Source: a virus
Reading direction: 5' to 3' (one strand)
DNA length: 27,957 nucleotides
Virus record (IMG/VR): IMGVR_UViG_3300027621_000028
Location: 1-27,957 of that record
Shown: one piece after another, positions 14,558-23,038 of the stretch
Layout: every line of letters starts with the position of its first letter
How positions within the stretch are numbered: position 1 is the first letter of the stretch
Notes under the pieces: model-generated
What the model saw: the letters and a program-made list of their open reading frames with translations, nothing else
What the model was told of the DNA's origin: nothing
Databases searched by the model: none
Made by a program: the position numbers and the translations under genes

Positions 14558-17305
14558 TTATTTATCCTTTGGTTTTTTAACATCATACTTATTTTTATTC
14601 TGTATGGCTATATCTAACTGAGTGTTTGCTATCTGGGTTTGCGCTGCTATTCTTTCTCTTTCAACTTGAAGTTTTTGAGCTTCTGTAGATGATTTACTTA
14701 CCATTTCTTCACGCTTCATATTCATTTGCTCTCTATATTGAGTTGTTTGTTGAATATCTTTTAGTGTATCTTGGTAATCATTTACTTTGTTTTCATTTAT
14801 ATCAACACCAGCTCCGTATCCAGCAGCTCTAATTTCAGCAACCGTTATATCTTTTTGTCTATCTTTTTCTGACTCTGATTGTTCTAATTGAGCTTTCATT
14901 TGAGCTTCCTGCGCCTGTGCTTGTAACTGTTGTTCTTGCATTTGACGTTGTTGTTGCATCTCTTCTTTTCTTTGGTCAGCAATTCTTGCTTCAGCATCTT
15001 TAAGAATGTCTGTTACTTCAGCAATAGAATCAGCTTTAACAATATTTCCAAGTTCAAAAATACTTGCACCAGTTGTATTATTAGTTAAAGCCATTTGTTT
15101 TAATTGTTCAAGTATAGCCCTGTGATTTGTTTTGGTTGTGGCAAATACATTGAAATCTCTTAATAAAAGATCTGTACCATTAATAGTAAAGTTTACTTTA
15201 TCTGCCTCAGTAGACATATAACTTAATCTTATACTAGGTTTTGTACTACAATAGTATTGTGCTAAATCAGTTCTCATCTGATGAATTCTTGGCATTAGTT
15301 GATCAGAGTGTTGTGTAAAATAAATCTCTGTTTGTGCATATGACTGTTGCATAGCATTAATAACACCAGTGGCTGTTTGTGCTGATACAGCACCACCAAG
15401 TCTTTGTGGATTAATACCTATTGCATCAAAACATTGTTGTTTAAAATAATTAGCTAATTGTATTCTACTCATCAATCTACTAGTTTGCTCCATGTTTAGA
15501 GTCTGGTAGTGTTGGAAGTTTACAGCATTTTCTGTATTAGTAATACTTGTATCTAATGGAAGCATTTGAAAATCCTTCATTGCTACGTATGCTTTAGCAT
15601 AATTATTTTTACCCCAATCTTCACCCATTGAGTGACGTGGTAAAGCATTCTGATCAAACATAATTACAGTACCTAATTCATCTATAAGGATATCTGCAAT
15701 CTGATTGTTAACCATATTATATCCTACTTGATAGGCTTTCATTAAATCTACTAAAGAAGTAGATCTTGTATTTCTATCTGAAAATACCCTTCCTTCTACT
15801 GGAAGTTTGCAACCATATAATGAATTATTGCCTTTAAATTGAAAAGGTAATCTTCCTGGTTTAGTTCTGTTAATACCTAAATAAATAGGATTCAGTCCGT
15901 CAGCTGTTGTACCTACCCATGTAGCTGGAGTATTAGGTCCAACTTTAACACCTCCCCAAACTTCATTTATCCAAATCCAATCAATGTGTTCTCCTTGTAA
16001 TAAAGTATCCTTTGATTTGTTTTTAAATATTGATGTATCATAAATAGCTTTCTCAGTTATTCTAAATGTTTCATCTATAATTTCTTGAGTAATTTCACCA
16101 TCTAATTCAACCTTAGTTAAATGACCAACCTTTCTTTGAGTTTTCCAATAAATTGTACATACTCTCATTAAATTACTATCACCAAAATAAGCTAAGTCTT
16201 CACTTTGATTTAAAATCTGTGTTAATATATCCCCACCTTTAACAGGATCTGCCATGTAATTACTTGTATATTGTCTATATGCTAATCCCGGTGAATTTGT
16301 ATTCCATGCATGTGACTTAGTAGCATCATAATAAGAACCATCATTTTGGTACCCATTAACCCTATATTGAGCAGAAGTTAAAGGTTGAATTTGTTGTAAT
16401 GATTCTAATTGTTTATAATCCATTAAGTATCCATATCTATCCACTACATCAGATACAGTCATTAAATCAATCTTACCTACATAGGCAGAATCTGATATAT
16501 ATCTTTGATCTGGTGATTTTTGGTAGAATGTTAAAACAGGATTCCATAATTCAACATCATAATCATCTTCTAACATACGGAAATGCCAAAATTCCCTATC
16601 AGCAATAAGCATATCTCTAAAGCCTCTTTCTTCAAGTTCTTGCATTTTGAATCTTTCCTCATCAATATTAAGTTGATGTGAGGCCCATTCTTCAACAGAA
16701 CTTCTATATGACTTGCTAAAAAAATCTTGAATTTCAGGTAATGTCTTAATATTTTCAGGAGCAAGTTGTTGTTTAGCTTCATCAGATGCCGGGTCCATTC
16801 CCATTTGAATCATCTTTTGTACTAACTTTCTTTCAGCATCTGCAAGTAAAGCTTCTTCAACTTGCATTTTTTTCTGTTCAAGCATCTCATTATAAGACTT
16901 GTCATCAACAGCTCTGAATTGAACTTTGTTGTATCTTTTGGAAAACTCTCCACTCAATACATTAATTACATTAGGAACAATAGGATAAAATTTAAGTTCT
17001 AAAGCAGAATCATTCTCCTTAGTTAAAACGTCCATTAAATCTTTATAGTCATTATCAGGCTCAACTATGTAGTCTGATTTATCTATAATACCTTTAGCTA
17101 ATTTATAATTTTTTAGAAGCCTTCTGGCATTAACTCTTAAAAATTGTATTCCTTGTAATTCTAACCAATCTAAATTCCAAGAGGCCCAATCATCTGTTTT
17201 TTCAGCATATGGTAAAAACTGAATAGGTTGTGTAAGATTAGAAAAGGATGCACCTTGTTCTTTTCTTGCACCGGCTTTCAATTGCATTGCATTAAGTACT
17301 TTCAT
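14558..17305 (-). CDS. Portal protein (crAss-like; putative)
   Basis: A 915-residue protein starting 21 bases after the large-terminase stop. The N-terminal 300 residues are helical and aromatic, with WASWNLDWLELQGIQFLRVNARRL and YPIVPNVINVLSGEFSKR; the latter type of motif (pi-N-v-i-n-x-l-x-g-x-x-x-k-r) is common in large phage portals. Residues about 210-330 (ERGFRDMLIADREFWHFRML, ELWNPVLTFYQKSPD) and about 600-660 (GINPQRLGGAVSAQTATG) fit the portal wing and stem. The C-terminal 150 residues are a Gln/Glu/Lys coiled coil (EEMQQQRQMQEQQLQAQ), matching the extended crown of crAss-like portals as I recall it. Size, position and these motifs agree. The portal forms the dodecameric DNA channel to which the terminase docks. 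Confidence 0.85.
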   Translation of the reverse strand: MKVLNAMQLKAGARKEQGASFSNLTQPIQFLPYAEKTDDWASWNLDWLELQGIQFLRVNARRLLKNYKLAKGIIDKSDYIVEPDNDYKDLMDVLTKENDSALELKFYPIVPNVINVLSGEFSKRYNKVQFRAVDDKSYNEMLEQKKMQVEEALLADAERKLVQKMIQMGMDPASDEAKQQLAPENIKTLPEIQDFFSKSYRSSVEEWASHQLNIDEERFKMQELEERGFRDMLIADREFWHFRMLEDDYDVELWNPVLTFYQKSPDQRYISDSAYVGKIDLMTVSDVVDRYGYLMDYKQLESLQQIQPLTSAQYRVNGYQNDGSYYDATKSHAWNTNSPGLAYRQYTSNYMADPVKGGDILTQILNQSEDLAYFGDSNLMRVCTIYWKTQRKVGHLTKVELDGEITQEIIDETFRITEKAIYDTSIFKNKSKDTLLQGEHIDWIWINEVWGGVKVGPNTPATWVGTTADGLNPIYLGINRTKPGRLPFQFKGNNSLYGCKLPVEGRVFSDRNTRSTSLVDLMKAYQVGYNMVNNQIADILIDELGTVIMFDQNALPRHSMGEDWGKNNYAKAYVAMKDFQMLPLDTSITNTENAVNFQHYQTLNMEQTSRLMSRIQLANYFKQQCFDAIGINPQRLGGAVSAQTATGVINAMQQSYAQTEIYFTQHSDQLMPRIHQMRTDLAQYYCSTKPSIRLSYMSTEADKVNFTINGTDLLLRDFNVFATTKTNHRAILEQLKQMALTNNTTGASIFELGNIVKADSIAEVTDILKDAEARIADQRKEEMQQQRQMQEQQLQAQAQEAQMKAQLEQSESEKDRQKDITVAEIRAAGYGAGVDINENKVNDYQDTLKDIQQTTQYREQMNMKREEMVSKSSTEAQKLQVERERIAAQTQIANTQLDIAIQNKNKYDVKKPKDK

Positions 17306-17326
17306 TCTAATTTTTAATTAGTTAAT

Positions 17327-19513
17327 TTATTTATAATTCTTGAAGCCTGATCTCTTAATTGTTTTGTCAGTATTGTTTCCATTACGCCCAATATTTTTAA
17401 AGGGACTATACATTAATTTATACAAATTTTTTGAATTATCCAAAGATTTCTCTTCAGATTCACGTCTTTTTGAAAAACCTCTATTAGATTGTTGTATTTT
17501 TACAAAAGCAACTAATGCTCCAAATGCAACTAATCTATCTACGTTAAGTCCGGGGTAGTATGCTAACATCTCTTTTATTAACATTCCATCTGGTATTCTT
17601 TCTACCCCTAATGTTTGTTTTGTAACAACACCATTAAGATCACTTTCCTCATCTATAACCTCTCTTAAAAATTCAATTGCATATGAAATTAAATGGCTTT
17701 TAAATAATACGCCTGTATTTTTCCAGCCATACTCTTGATATACAGTATTGTTTGAACCAAGATCTTTTAAAAATAATATCTGTTGTTTAGGAACTAAATA
17801 TCTTTGTTTTTTTCTAGCAATCATATGTTGAATAAATAGAGATATATTATTTTCCACTATTGTCCATGCATTGTACCATTCTATAATTAATTCTAATCTT
17901 TCATGTGTTTTATTTATATCATCAAATCTGCCACACCATGATGCTACAATTTTATCTTTCTCTAGAAATTGTTCTACATCTCCAGATATCATAGTTCTTG
18001 TAACCTCTGTTGCATTCTTATAAACAAAAATACTACATAAAGAATCTGATGTTGTAGTCTTACCTTCTGATACAGGGTCAATAGAAGCATAATAGGCTCC
18101 AAACTCTGGACTTTTAATAGGTCTTTCCCAAACCACAATACTTCCTGTTTTATCCACTTGTTTTTTATCTACAGGAAACCTGCTTATTGGTAGCTTACTT
18201 GTTCTTTTAGCAAAAACTCCTTTTTCATCTCTATCCAATTCTAATAATTCATATGGATATTCTTTCTCTTCTATTTTTTTTGCTTGTCTAGATAATATTC
18301 CTTGTGGAAATATTGATGCTTTTCTATAGGCAAATGCTTCTGCTATATTTAATGGTTTTTGAGATATTCTTAATTGAAACTGTTCACCATTTAATTCATT
18401 CTTCCATCTTTCTCTTTCAATACGTATAGCCTCTTCTGCTTCTTTTACTAAAGAGTTTCCATAGTCATCAATAAAAGGAGGCATTGACCATTGTTCAGGA
18501 ATAAATAAACCAGCCATACCTATTGTTCCATCTGCGTCAATTAAATCTGTTTCTACAGCATATATATCATTTGCTACTGGATTAGAAATCATTTCCTTTA
18601 AAGGATTACATTGTTCTAAATCTCCAACAGATCCTGCTGCTATAAACATACCTGTAGTCATCATACCAGATGACATTGCAGGACGTAAGTACTCATATGT
18701 CTCAGACATTTTTGGTGCTATCCCTGCTTCTTCATGAAAGAAGTATGTACACGGTCCACCTACTCCGGTAGTTGCATTTTTTTCAAAAGAACCCCCTTGT
18801 ATTTTTGACTTTAAACCCCTTGCTGTTTTTCTATTTCCAATTTTTACTTCAATCTGCTGTTGCCAAAGAAGAACTTTTTCTGGATTACTTGGTCTATACC
18901 AAGCAGTATGCTCATTTAAGAATGTCTTGTATTCATCTAAAAATTTCCAAGAACCTTTATCATTAATAAAATCTTTAAGAGATGCACCAATCTTGCAAAT
19001 ACTTCCTTCCTCAAACCAATACGTATTAATAATTTTACCCATGTGAAAATAAGAGGAAGCTATCTGGCGTTTTTTTAATATTGCTGAATGCTTGTCATGT
19101 AGTTCTGCAAGTAATTCATATAATGCCATGTGATATTGAGCATCTCTTATTTTTGCAAATCCGTATTTTTTTTCTTCTTTATCAAAGATGGGAAGAAAAT
19201 TTAACCACATGTAATAATCTCTAGTTAAATACCAGCTTTTATTTCCATCATTATAAATGACTCCATGTCTACATTTATTTTTTTGATCTTCCCAATATGT
19301 AGTAAAATCCTTTGACCTAAATGGATTATTACAATAAAACCCTTGTGCATTAAACTTTTTAGCTTCCTCATTAAATTTATATGAAAGCTTATTAAATTCA
19401 TACTGACCAGGAACACTAAATATACTTAAAACATATTCAATGAACTCTCCTTTAGTATTAAAGTCCGTGTTGGTCCAATTACCATCTTGATATGTTGGTA
19501 TTGATTTATACAT
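17327..19513 (-). CDS. terL: Terminase large subunit
   Basis: The DNA-packaging motor: an N-terminal ATPase and a C-terminal RNase H-like nuclease, 728 residues from the chosen start. The Walker A region is a degenerate KKRQIASSY (147-155). Walker B with the catalytic acid is CTYFFHEEAG (255-264), followed by a coupling motif AAGSVGDLEQ (292-301). Nuclease acids are likely Asp479 in ASIDPVSEG, Glu554 in IVENN and Asp659 in NVDRLVAFGAL. I chose ATG 19513 over the ATG 30 bases upstream because it overlaps the previous gene by only 8 bases and follows an A-rich leader. It is followed within 21 bases by the portal gene. The Walker A Gly-Lys-Thr/Ser core is not visible in canonical form, which is odd and noted separately. 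Confidence 0.9.
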   Translation of the reverse strand: MYKSIPTYQDGNWTNTDFNTKGEFIEYVLSIFSVPGQYEFNKLSYKFNEEAKKFNAQGFYCNNPFRSKDFTTYWEDQKNKCRHGVIYNDGNKSWYLTRDYYMWLNFLPIFDKEEKKYGFAKIRDAQYHMALYELLAELHDKHSAILKKRQIASSYFHMGKIINTYWFEEGSICKIGASLKDFINDKGSWKFLDEYKTFLNEHTAWYRPSNPEKVLLWQQQIEVKIGNRKTARGLKSKIQGGSFEKNATTGVGGPCTYFFHEEAGIAPKMSETYEYLRPAMSSGMMTTGMFIAAGSVGDLEQCNPLKEMISNPVANDIYAVETDLIDADGTIGMAGLFIPEQWSMPPFIDDYGNSLVKEAEEAIRIERERWKNELNGEQFQLRISQKPLNIAEAFAYRKASIFPQGILSRQAKKIEEKEYPYELLELDRDEKGVFAKRTSKLPISRFPVDKKQVDKTGSIVVWERPIKSPEFGAYYASIDPVSEGKTTTSDSLCSIFVYKNATEVTRTMISGDVEQFLEKDKIVASWCGRFDDINKTHERLELIIEWYNAWTIVENNISLFIQHMIARKKQRYLVPKQQILFLKDLGSNNTVYQEYGWKNTGVLFKSHLISYAIEFLREVIDEESDLNGVVTKQTLGVERIPDGMLIKEMLAYYPGLNVDRLVAFGALVAFVKIQQSNRGFSKRRESEEKSLDNSKNLYKLMYSPFKNIGRNGNNTDKTIKRSGFKNYK

Positions 19514-19910
19514 ATTTAAACTTAGCAAACACGTCTCCCTCATGTATTAACAAATGTTCTTCATCATTATGCATCATGGTTGTTGGTAGACAATGTTCAC
19601 TATATTGAATCACATCTCCTATCTCAATCTCTGTGATTCCTACACCTACAGCAATTACAGTTCCTTTATTTTCATTTTTTTGAGATGCTTCAGGTATAAT
19701 TATATTAGTATTTTTAAAATAAGCATTAGCTTTATTTTGTTTTATTAATAATTTTTTTCCTACTGGTATTACTTGTTGTATCATTTTTTTAGTTTTAATA
19801 TTTATTTTATCATCAATTGGTTCATCAATTGGTTCATCAATAAGCTTTAGCTCTACTGTAATTGGCTCATCCCAATAAAGAAAGGTCCACTTTTCTATCT
19901 TCTCTTTCAT
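19506..19910 (-). CDS. GroES-like co-chaperonin (Cpn10 domain)
   Basis: A 134-residue protein. Residues 44-134 align by eye with GroES/Cpn10: IPVGKKLLIKQ (strand 1), a mobile-loop region with TNIIIPEASQK, GTVIAVGVG, IEIGDVIQYS and the C-terminal HLLIHEGDVFAKF, equal to the GroES stretch around VLIMSESDILAIV. The N-terminal 43 residues are an extension with a repeated DEPIDEPID encoded by a 12-base tandem repeat. Co-chaperonins cap GroEL; phage versions (T4 gp31, RB49 CocO) replace host GroES to fold the phage capsid protein. The gene overlaps the upstream stop (TAATG) and the terminase start (8 bases), so it is locked into the head-assembly operon. The match is strong in pattern, but the mobile loop IIIP replaces the usual GGIVL. 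Confidence 0.8.
   Translation of the reverse strand: MKEKIEKWTFLYWDEPITVELKLIDEPIDEPIDDKINIKTKKMIQQVIPVGKKLLIKQNKANAYFKNTNIIIPEASQKNENKGTVIAVGVGITEIEIGDVIQYSEHCLPTTMMHNDEEHLLIHEGDVFAKFKYV
19811..19840. repeat. 12-base tandem repeat (about 2.5 copies)
   Basis: CATCAATTGGTT is repeated twice, with a partial third copy. It encodes the IDEPIDEPID segment in the N-terminal extension of the co-chaperonin gene. Confidence 0.8.
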
Positions 19911-20428
19911 TACACCTGATCATATGCTAAACCAGCTCCTCCACGCACAGAACTTTCTTGTTCTATTTTCATATCTATTAATGTACCCTTATATGACAAC
20001 CTAATTTGGTCAAATTTAGATGCTGCATTTATCATTGAGTTTATGTTACCATCCCTACCATGTTCAATAGCGGTTACTTCCATATATTTGGCAAGTCTAT
20101 CAAGCATTGATTTAATCCCTTTGTATGCTCTGAATGTTGGTGTTTCATATAATTTATAACACATATCTAAAGCATATCTTATTTTAATATCTTCAGGAGA
20201 ATCTTCTAATTGAACTTCTTCAATAATAATATCTTCTTTCTCATGTTCTGGAATATTAAAAAAAGGATTCATATCTGGGTTAGGACAACTCATATAAAAT
20301 ATGTATTGGTAAACTTTTAAATATGTATCTGGATATTCATCCATTATAATTTTTAAGAAAGGTAAAGCATAGCAATGTTCTGATGGAATTACTTTACTAT
20401 TTTGTATATCAAATAATCTTATTAACAT
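19910..20428 (-). CDS. Conserved-type helical protein before terminase; possible small terminase
   Basis: A 172-residue mostly helical protein. Residues 1-60 include a Tyr-rich helical segment (YPDTYLKVYQYIFYMSCPNP). Residues 75-170 are charged helices (IKIRYALDMCYKLYETPTF, GIKSMLDRLAKYMEV) ending with an SYKG stretch and a short tail with RGGAGLAYDQV. The position just ahead of co-chaperonin and large terminase is where a small terminase often lies, and the helical, charged character would fit. I see no helix-turn-helix clearly enough to call it so. Its stop overlaps the co-chaperonin start (TAATG). Confidence 0.7.
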   Translation of the reverse strand: MLIRLFDIQNSKVIPSEHCYALPFLKIIMDEYPDTYLKVYQYIFYMSCPNPDMNPFFNIPEHEKEDIIIEEVQLEDSPEDIKIRYALDMCYKLYETPTFRAYKGIKSMLDRLAKYMEVTAIEHGRDGNINSMINAASKFDQIRLSYKGTLIDMKIEQESSVRGGAGLAYDQV

Positions 20429-20437
20429 AGTTTATAT

Positions 20438-20698
20438 TTAAGAGTTCATATATGTGACTATTGACGCATAAGTATTTGTGGAATATATTGGTGTTGGAAT
20501 ACCAGCAATATATATCTGCACAATTCCTGATATATATGCATTAGCTACTGTATCCCAAACATATCCAACACTTAAAATATTAATTGCATCAATATACATA
20601 TTTGATTCACTTGCTAAACTATAATAATAATTTACAGGTATATTGGAGTTGTTAGTTTCAGCTGTTAATTGAACTTGTGTAATTGTTACATTTGCCAT
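20438..20698 (-). CDS. Small beta-rich protein, unknown
   Basis: An 86-residue protein of alternating hydrophobic and polar residues with many Tyr, Asn, Thr and Ile and almost no charged residues. It begins MANVTITQVQLTAETNNSN and ends YSTNTYASIVTYMNS. The composition suggests a small all-beta virion protein. No signal peptide is evident. It lies 9 bases ahead of the next gene and 3 bases after the previous one, so it is part of the operon. Family not recognised. Confidence 0.65.
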   Translation of the reverse strand: MANVTITQVQLTAETNNSNIPVNYYYSLASESNMYIDAINILSVGYVWDTVANAYISGIVQIYIAGIPTPIYSTNTYASIVTYMNS

Positions 20699-20701
20699 AA
20701 T

Positions 20702-20950
20702 TTATTTTTTAAATAGTTCTTTAAAATCATCATATTTAATTTTAAGTGTAATTGGGGTTGACAATCCTCTTAATAATACATCAGTATATTCTTTTTGGAA
20801 TTTATCTGTATTATAGTGAAAATATTCTTTAAAATATATCACATCATCTAATTCAAGTGTAATCTTAGTATCTTCAAATCTAAAGTCTGTTGGGACTCTA
20901 GACTGTTTAGATTGGATTGCTACTGATACTGTAAATTCTTTTTTTGCCAT
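20702..20950 (-). CDS. Small protein, unknown
   Basis: An 82-residue protein, Lys/Asp/Phe-rich, with an apparent beta pattern (EFTVSVAIQSK, TKITLELDDVIYF, PITLKIKYDDFKELF). It reads as a compact mixed alpha/beta domain without cysteines. It starts 4 bases after the nuclease stop and ends 3 bases before the next start. The leader AAATAATAAAATT before ATG is Bacteroidota-like. Function unknown. Confidence 0.65.
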   Translation of the reverse strand: MAKKEFTVSVAIQSKQSRVPTDFRFEDTKITLELDDVIYFKEYFHYNTDKFQKEYTDVLLRGLSTPITLKIKYDDFKELFKK

Positions 20951-20954
20951 AATT

Positions 20955-21767
20955 TTATTTATTATCTTTTAACCACATTATTAATGAAGATACTTCATCT
21001 TTTAAATATGGGACTTCATATATTTTAATTTCATCTAAAACAGGTTCTCCATTTATATGTTCATTTATAGGATATCCGTTTTCATCTTCTCCCAATTGTT
21101 TAAACTTTACATGTTGTATTGTTAGCTTTCCTATCTTAAGTAGAGGATTATGCTTTTTAATAATATACGCATAAATACTGAGTTGTAGACTATAGTGTAT
21201 TAAATTGCAATCATCCAAATGACTAATAGGTTTATACATTTTATTTGTAACACCATCCCAATTAGTAAATCCTTTTTCTTTAATTTCCTTATTTGTCTTA
21301 TAGTCATTAATATTAATATACCCATCTATAATTTCTACCATATCTGCTTGTCCACATAAACCCGCTGATTTTAAATAAACCATATGTTCTGGATACATTC
21401 CTGCTAATAAAGTTTGTTTAGGTGCTAATTTCACACCCTCTTCATTTATAAGAGGTTTGATTATGGGTAGTTCTGTTCCATTACGTTCAATTGTATTAAA
21501 ATCCAATATATCAGATTCCCTTTGACCATGATAAAAATTACCAAGATTAATAGCTCTTTCTGTCTCATTATCCCATGCACTGATTATTTCTTTTTCAGTC
21601 ATGCCATACCATTTAGAGTGTTTATTCTTAGCAGATTTTTTTGCTTGTCCTTCTTTATCAAATTTGGGTTTAAGCATTCCTATAAATGAAGTGACACTCA
21701 ACCATTTGATGTTGTCATCTTCTATACTTTCATAAGTATGTCCATCTTCTTTGAATATAATAGCCAT
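20955..21767 (-). CDS. PD-(D/E)XK nuclease, RecB/exonuclease type
   Basis: A 270-residue protein with the ordered motifs of the RecB-like PD-(D/E)XK superfamily. LGNFYHGQ carries the motif I histidine (His80). GLCGQADMVEI gives motif II with Asp142. INDYKTNKE gives the motif III D-x-K with Asp155 and Lys157. LQLSIYAYII gives the QxxxY motif IV (Gln195, Tyr199). These residues coordinate metal and cut DNA. Such nucleases act in recombination, replication or DNA processing for packaging. The start overlaps the preceding stop (TAATG at 21767), so the gene is coupled to the 79-residue gene. Placement inside the packaging/late region rather than a replication module suggests a link with packaging, which is inference. 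Confidence 0.85.
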   Translation of the reverse strand: MAIIFKEDGHTYESIEDDNIKWLSVTSFIGMLKPKFDKEGQAKKSAKNKHSKWYGMTEKEIISAWDNETERAINLGNFYHGQRESDILDFNTIERNGTELPIIKPLINEEGVKLAPKQTLLAGMYPEHMVYLKSAGLCGQADMVEIIDGYININDYKTNKEIKEKGFTNWDGVTNKMYKPISHLDDCNLIHYSLQLSIYAYIIKKHNPLLKIGKLTIQHVKFKQLGEDENGYPINEHINGEPVLDEIKIYEVPYLKDEVSSLIMWLKDNK

Positions 21768-22006
21768 TACCCTGTAGTTAAAGTTTGTGGTGCTTCAGCC
21801 CCAGTTATTTTACACAATGGATCATTTGTTGTTGTAGATATATAGGGGTTTGTTGTTATGCTTGGATAAACATTATACACATGATGCCCATTATTTCTAT
21901 TATCATATAAATTAGCTTTAATGTCTGCTTGCAAAAGCACTTGAGCTGCTTCTGGAGTAATCATTTTATAAGTTAAAAGATCCTTTACTATTTCTGATAC
22001 TGTCAT
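21767..22006 (-). CDS. Small protein, unknown, coupled to the nuclease
   Basis: A 79-residue protein. Residues 1-30 are a helical segment with TVSEIVKDLLTYKMITPEAAQVLL, resembling a short anchor or interaction helix. Residues 31-79 are Asn/Thr/Tyr/Pro-rich and probably disordered, ending in a Thr-rich tail. Its stop overlaps the nuclease start. A partner or regulator of the nuclease is possible but not shown. Family not recognised. Confidence 0.6.
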   Translation of the reverse strand: MTVSEIVKDLLTYKMITPEAAQVLLQADIKANLYDNRNNGHHVYNVYPSITTNPYISTTTNDPLCKITGAEAPQTLTTG

Positions 22007-22010
22007 AATG

Positions 22011-22331
22011 TTATTTTTTAATTTGTTGATTTACTTTTTCTTCTAGTTCTTCAGTCATTAATGAATCCCAAAAACCTTTAGGGCAAGAGGTTGACAATGA
22101 CCGCACCTTAAATGCAAGACTGCATCCACAATCTGAGCAACAAGGTTGTGTACCAGGAGCTAAACAACTATCTCCAGAAGCATCAAATAAAGAACACTGT
22201 ATGCAAACTTGAAATCTATCTGTAGCTACAGCTTCAATGTGCTCTTGTTTAAATATATTGTTTTTAATTCCTTCAACAATATGATCTGCATTTTTAAATG
22301 CGTTTAAGTATTTTTTCCATTTACCGTTCAT
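22011..22331 (-). CDS. Cys-rich zinc-binding protein
   Basis: A 106-residue protein with a CIQC pair (Cys43, Cys46), Cys56, then CCSDCGC (Cys64, 65, 68, 70) and Cys83 in SCPKGFW. The series CxxC, CC-x2-C-x-C and CPxxxW is a small zinc domain I recall as recurrent beside IHF-like and terminase genes in large Bacteroidota phages. The N-terminal 40 residues are helical and basic, and the C-terminus is a charged helix (EELEEKVNQQIKK). It starts 1 base after the IHF-like stop and ends 4 bases before the next start. Zinc binding is very likely; a role in transcription or DNA contact is inferred from the neighbouring DNA-binding genes. Confidence 0.78.
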   Translation of the reverse strand: MNGKWKKYLNAFKNADHIVEGIKNNIFKQEHIEAVATDRFQVCIQCSLFDASGDSCLAPGTQPCCSDCGCSLAFKVRSLSTSCPKGFWDSLMTEELEEKVNQQIKK

Positions 22332-22332
22332 A

Positions 22333-22686
22333 TTACTTTGCTTTAAATTCTTTTTTCTTTAATATATCTGCTTCCATTTGCTCTAATGCTTTAGACATTT
22401 GTTCAATATTATTCTGTATAGTTTCACTTTGAGCATAACCATTATAAGTTCTTTTAGTTAAATTACCCAATGTACTTTTATTTCTTTTAATTGAATTTTC
22501 TAATTTAGTCTTTCTTAAATAAAATGTTCCTAATCCATCTATATTAATCCTTGGATATTCTAATTCAGATATTTTTTTTCTAAGTTTTCCATAATAAAAA
22601 GATATAAAATCATCCACTACTTGTGGATGCACTCCCACTTGTTCAGCTATATCTTGTTTAAATTCTTTATATTTTTTGGGATTCAC
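22333..22686 (-). CDS. IHF/HU-like DNA-bending protein
   Basis: A 117-residue protein. The N-terminal part (MNPKKYKEFKQDIAEQVG, then VVDDFISFYYGKLRKKI) forms the two helices of HU/IHF. RINIDGLGTFYLRKTKL (about 46-62) matches the conserved I-x-G-x-G-x-F beta core, leading into the DNA-contacting arm. The C-terminal 45 residues are helical and Lys/Glu-rich. HU/IHF-like genes near packaging genes are a hallmark of crAss-like phages as I recall. The protein would bend DNA in replication, transcription or head packaging. It starts 20 bases inside the end of the upstream winged-helix-like gene, so the two are translated together. Length is about 20 residues above a normal HU. Confidence 0.85.
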   Translation of the reverse strand: MNPKKYKEFKQDIAEQVGVHPQVVDDFISFYYGKLRKKISELEYPRINIDGLGTFYLRKTKLENSIKRNKSTLGNLTKRTYNGYAQSETIQNNIEQMSKALEQMEADILKKKEFKAK

Positions 22687-23038
22687 GTCCTAATATTTTA
22701 TAATCCAACAATACCAACCCGTTTGTCTGAATATTAATGTCTTTATTTAAAGAGATAGTTTTTTTATTTATACCATTTTTTACTATCAGTTTTTTCTTTT
22801 CTGCTTTAACCAAAGCATTTCTAGCTGATTGTGGACTTTTAAATATTTTTTCATCAGCTAATAATATACAAAATTTAGTTAGCTCCACTTTTGTATGTTT
22901 TGCTAATTCAGACAAACTTATAAGTTCTGAGGCACCAATAAGTATGTTATTAAAAAAACAATACGTGAGTATTTGATATTTAATAGTATCATCAATATCA
23001 ACCTGTAGTTTTAAATCTACTTTATTTACTATTGCCAT
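22667..23038 (-). CDS. Winged-helix-like DNA-binding protein (putative)
   Basis: A 123-residue protein. Residues 1-35 are a hydrophobic N-terminal segment (VDLKLQVDIDDTIKYQILTY). Residues 38-85 hold two or three short helices (SELISLSELAKHTKVELTKF) and then SPQSARNALVKAEKKKLIV. This reads like a winged helix-turn-helix, with strands LIVKNGINKKTISLN as the wing. The start overlaps the amidase stop (TAATG) and the end overlaps the IHF-like start by 20 bases. A transcription or DNA-organisation role together with the IHF-like protein is inferred; the family is not named here. Confidence 0.65.
   Translation of the reverse strand: MAIVNKVDLKLQVDIDDTIKYQILTYCFFNNILIGASELISLSELAKHTKVELTKFCILLADEKIFKSPQSARNALVKAEKKKLIVKNGINKKTISLNKDINIQTNGLVLLDYKILGRESQKI

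Noticed and set aside
19514-19543. Longer terminase start adding ten residues
   Set aside because: It would overlap the co-chaperonin gene by 38 bases and adds residues unlike a terminase start; ATG 19513 overlaps by 8 and has an A-rich leader.
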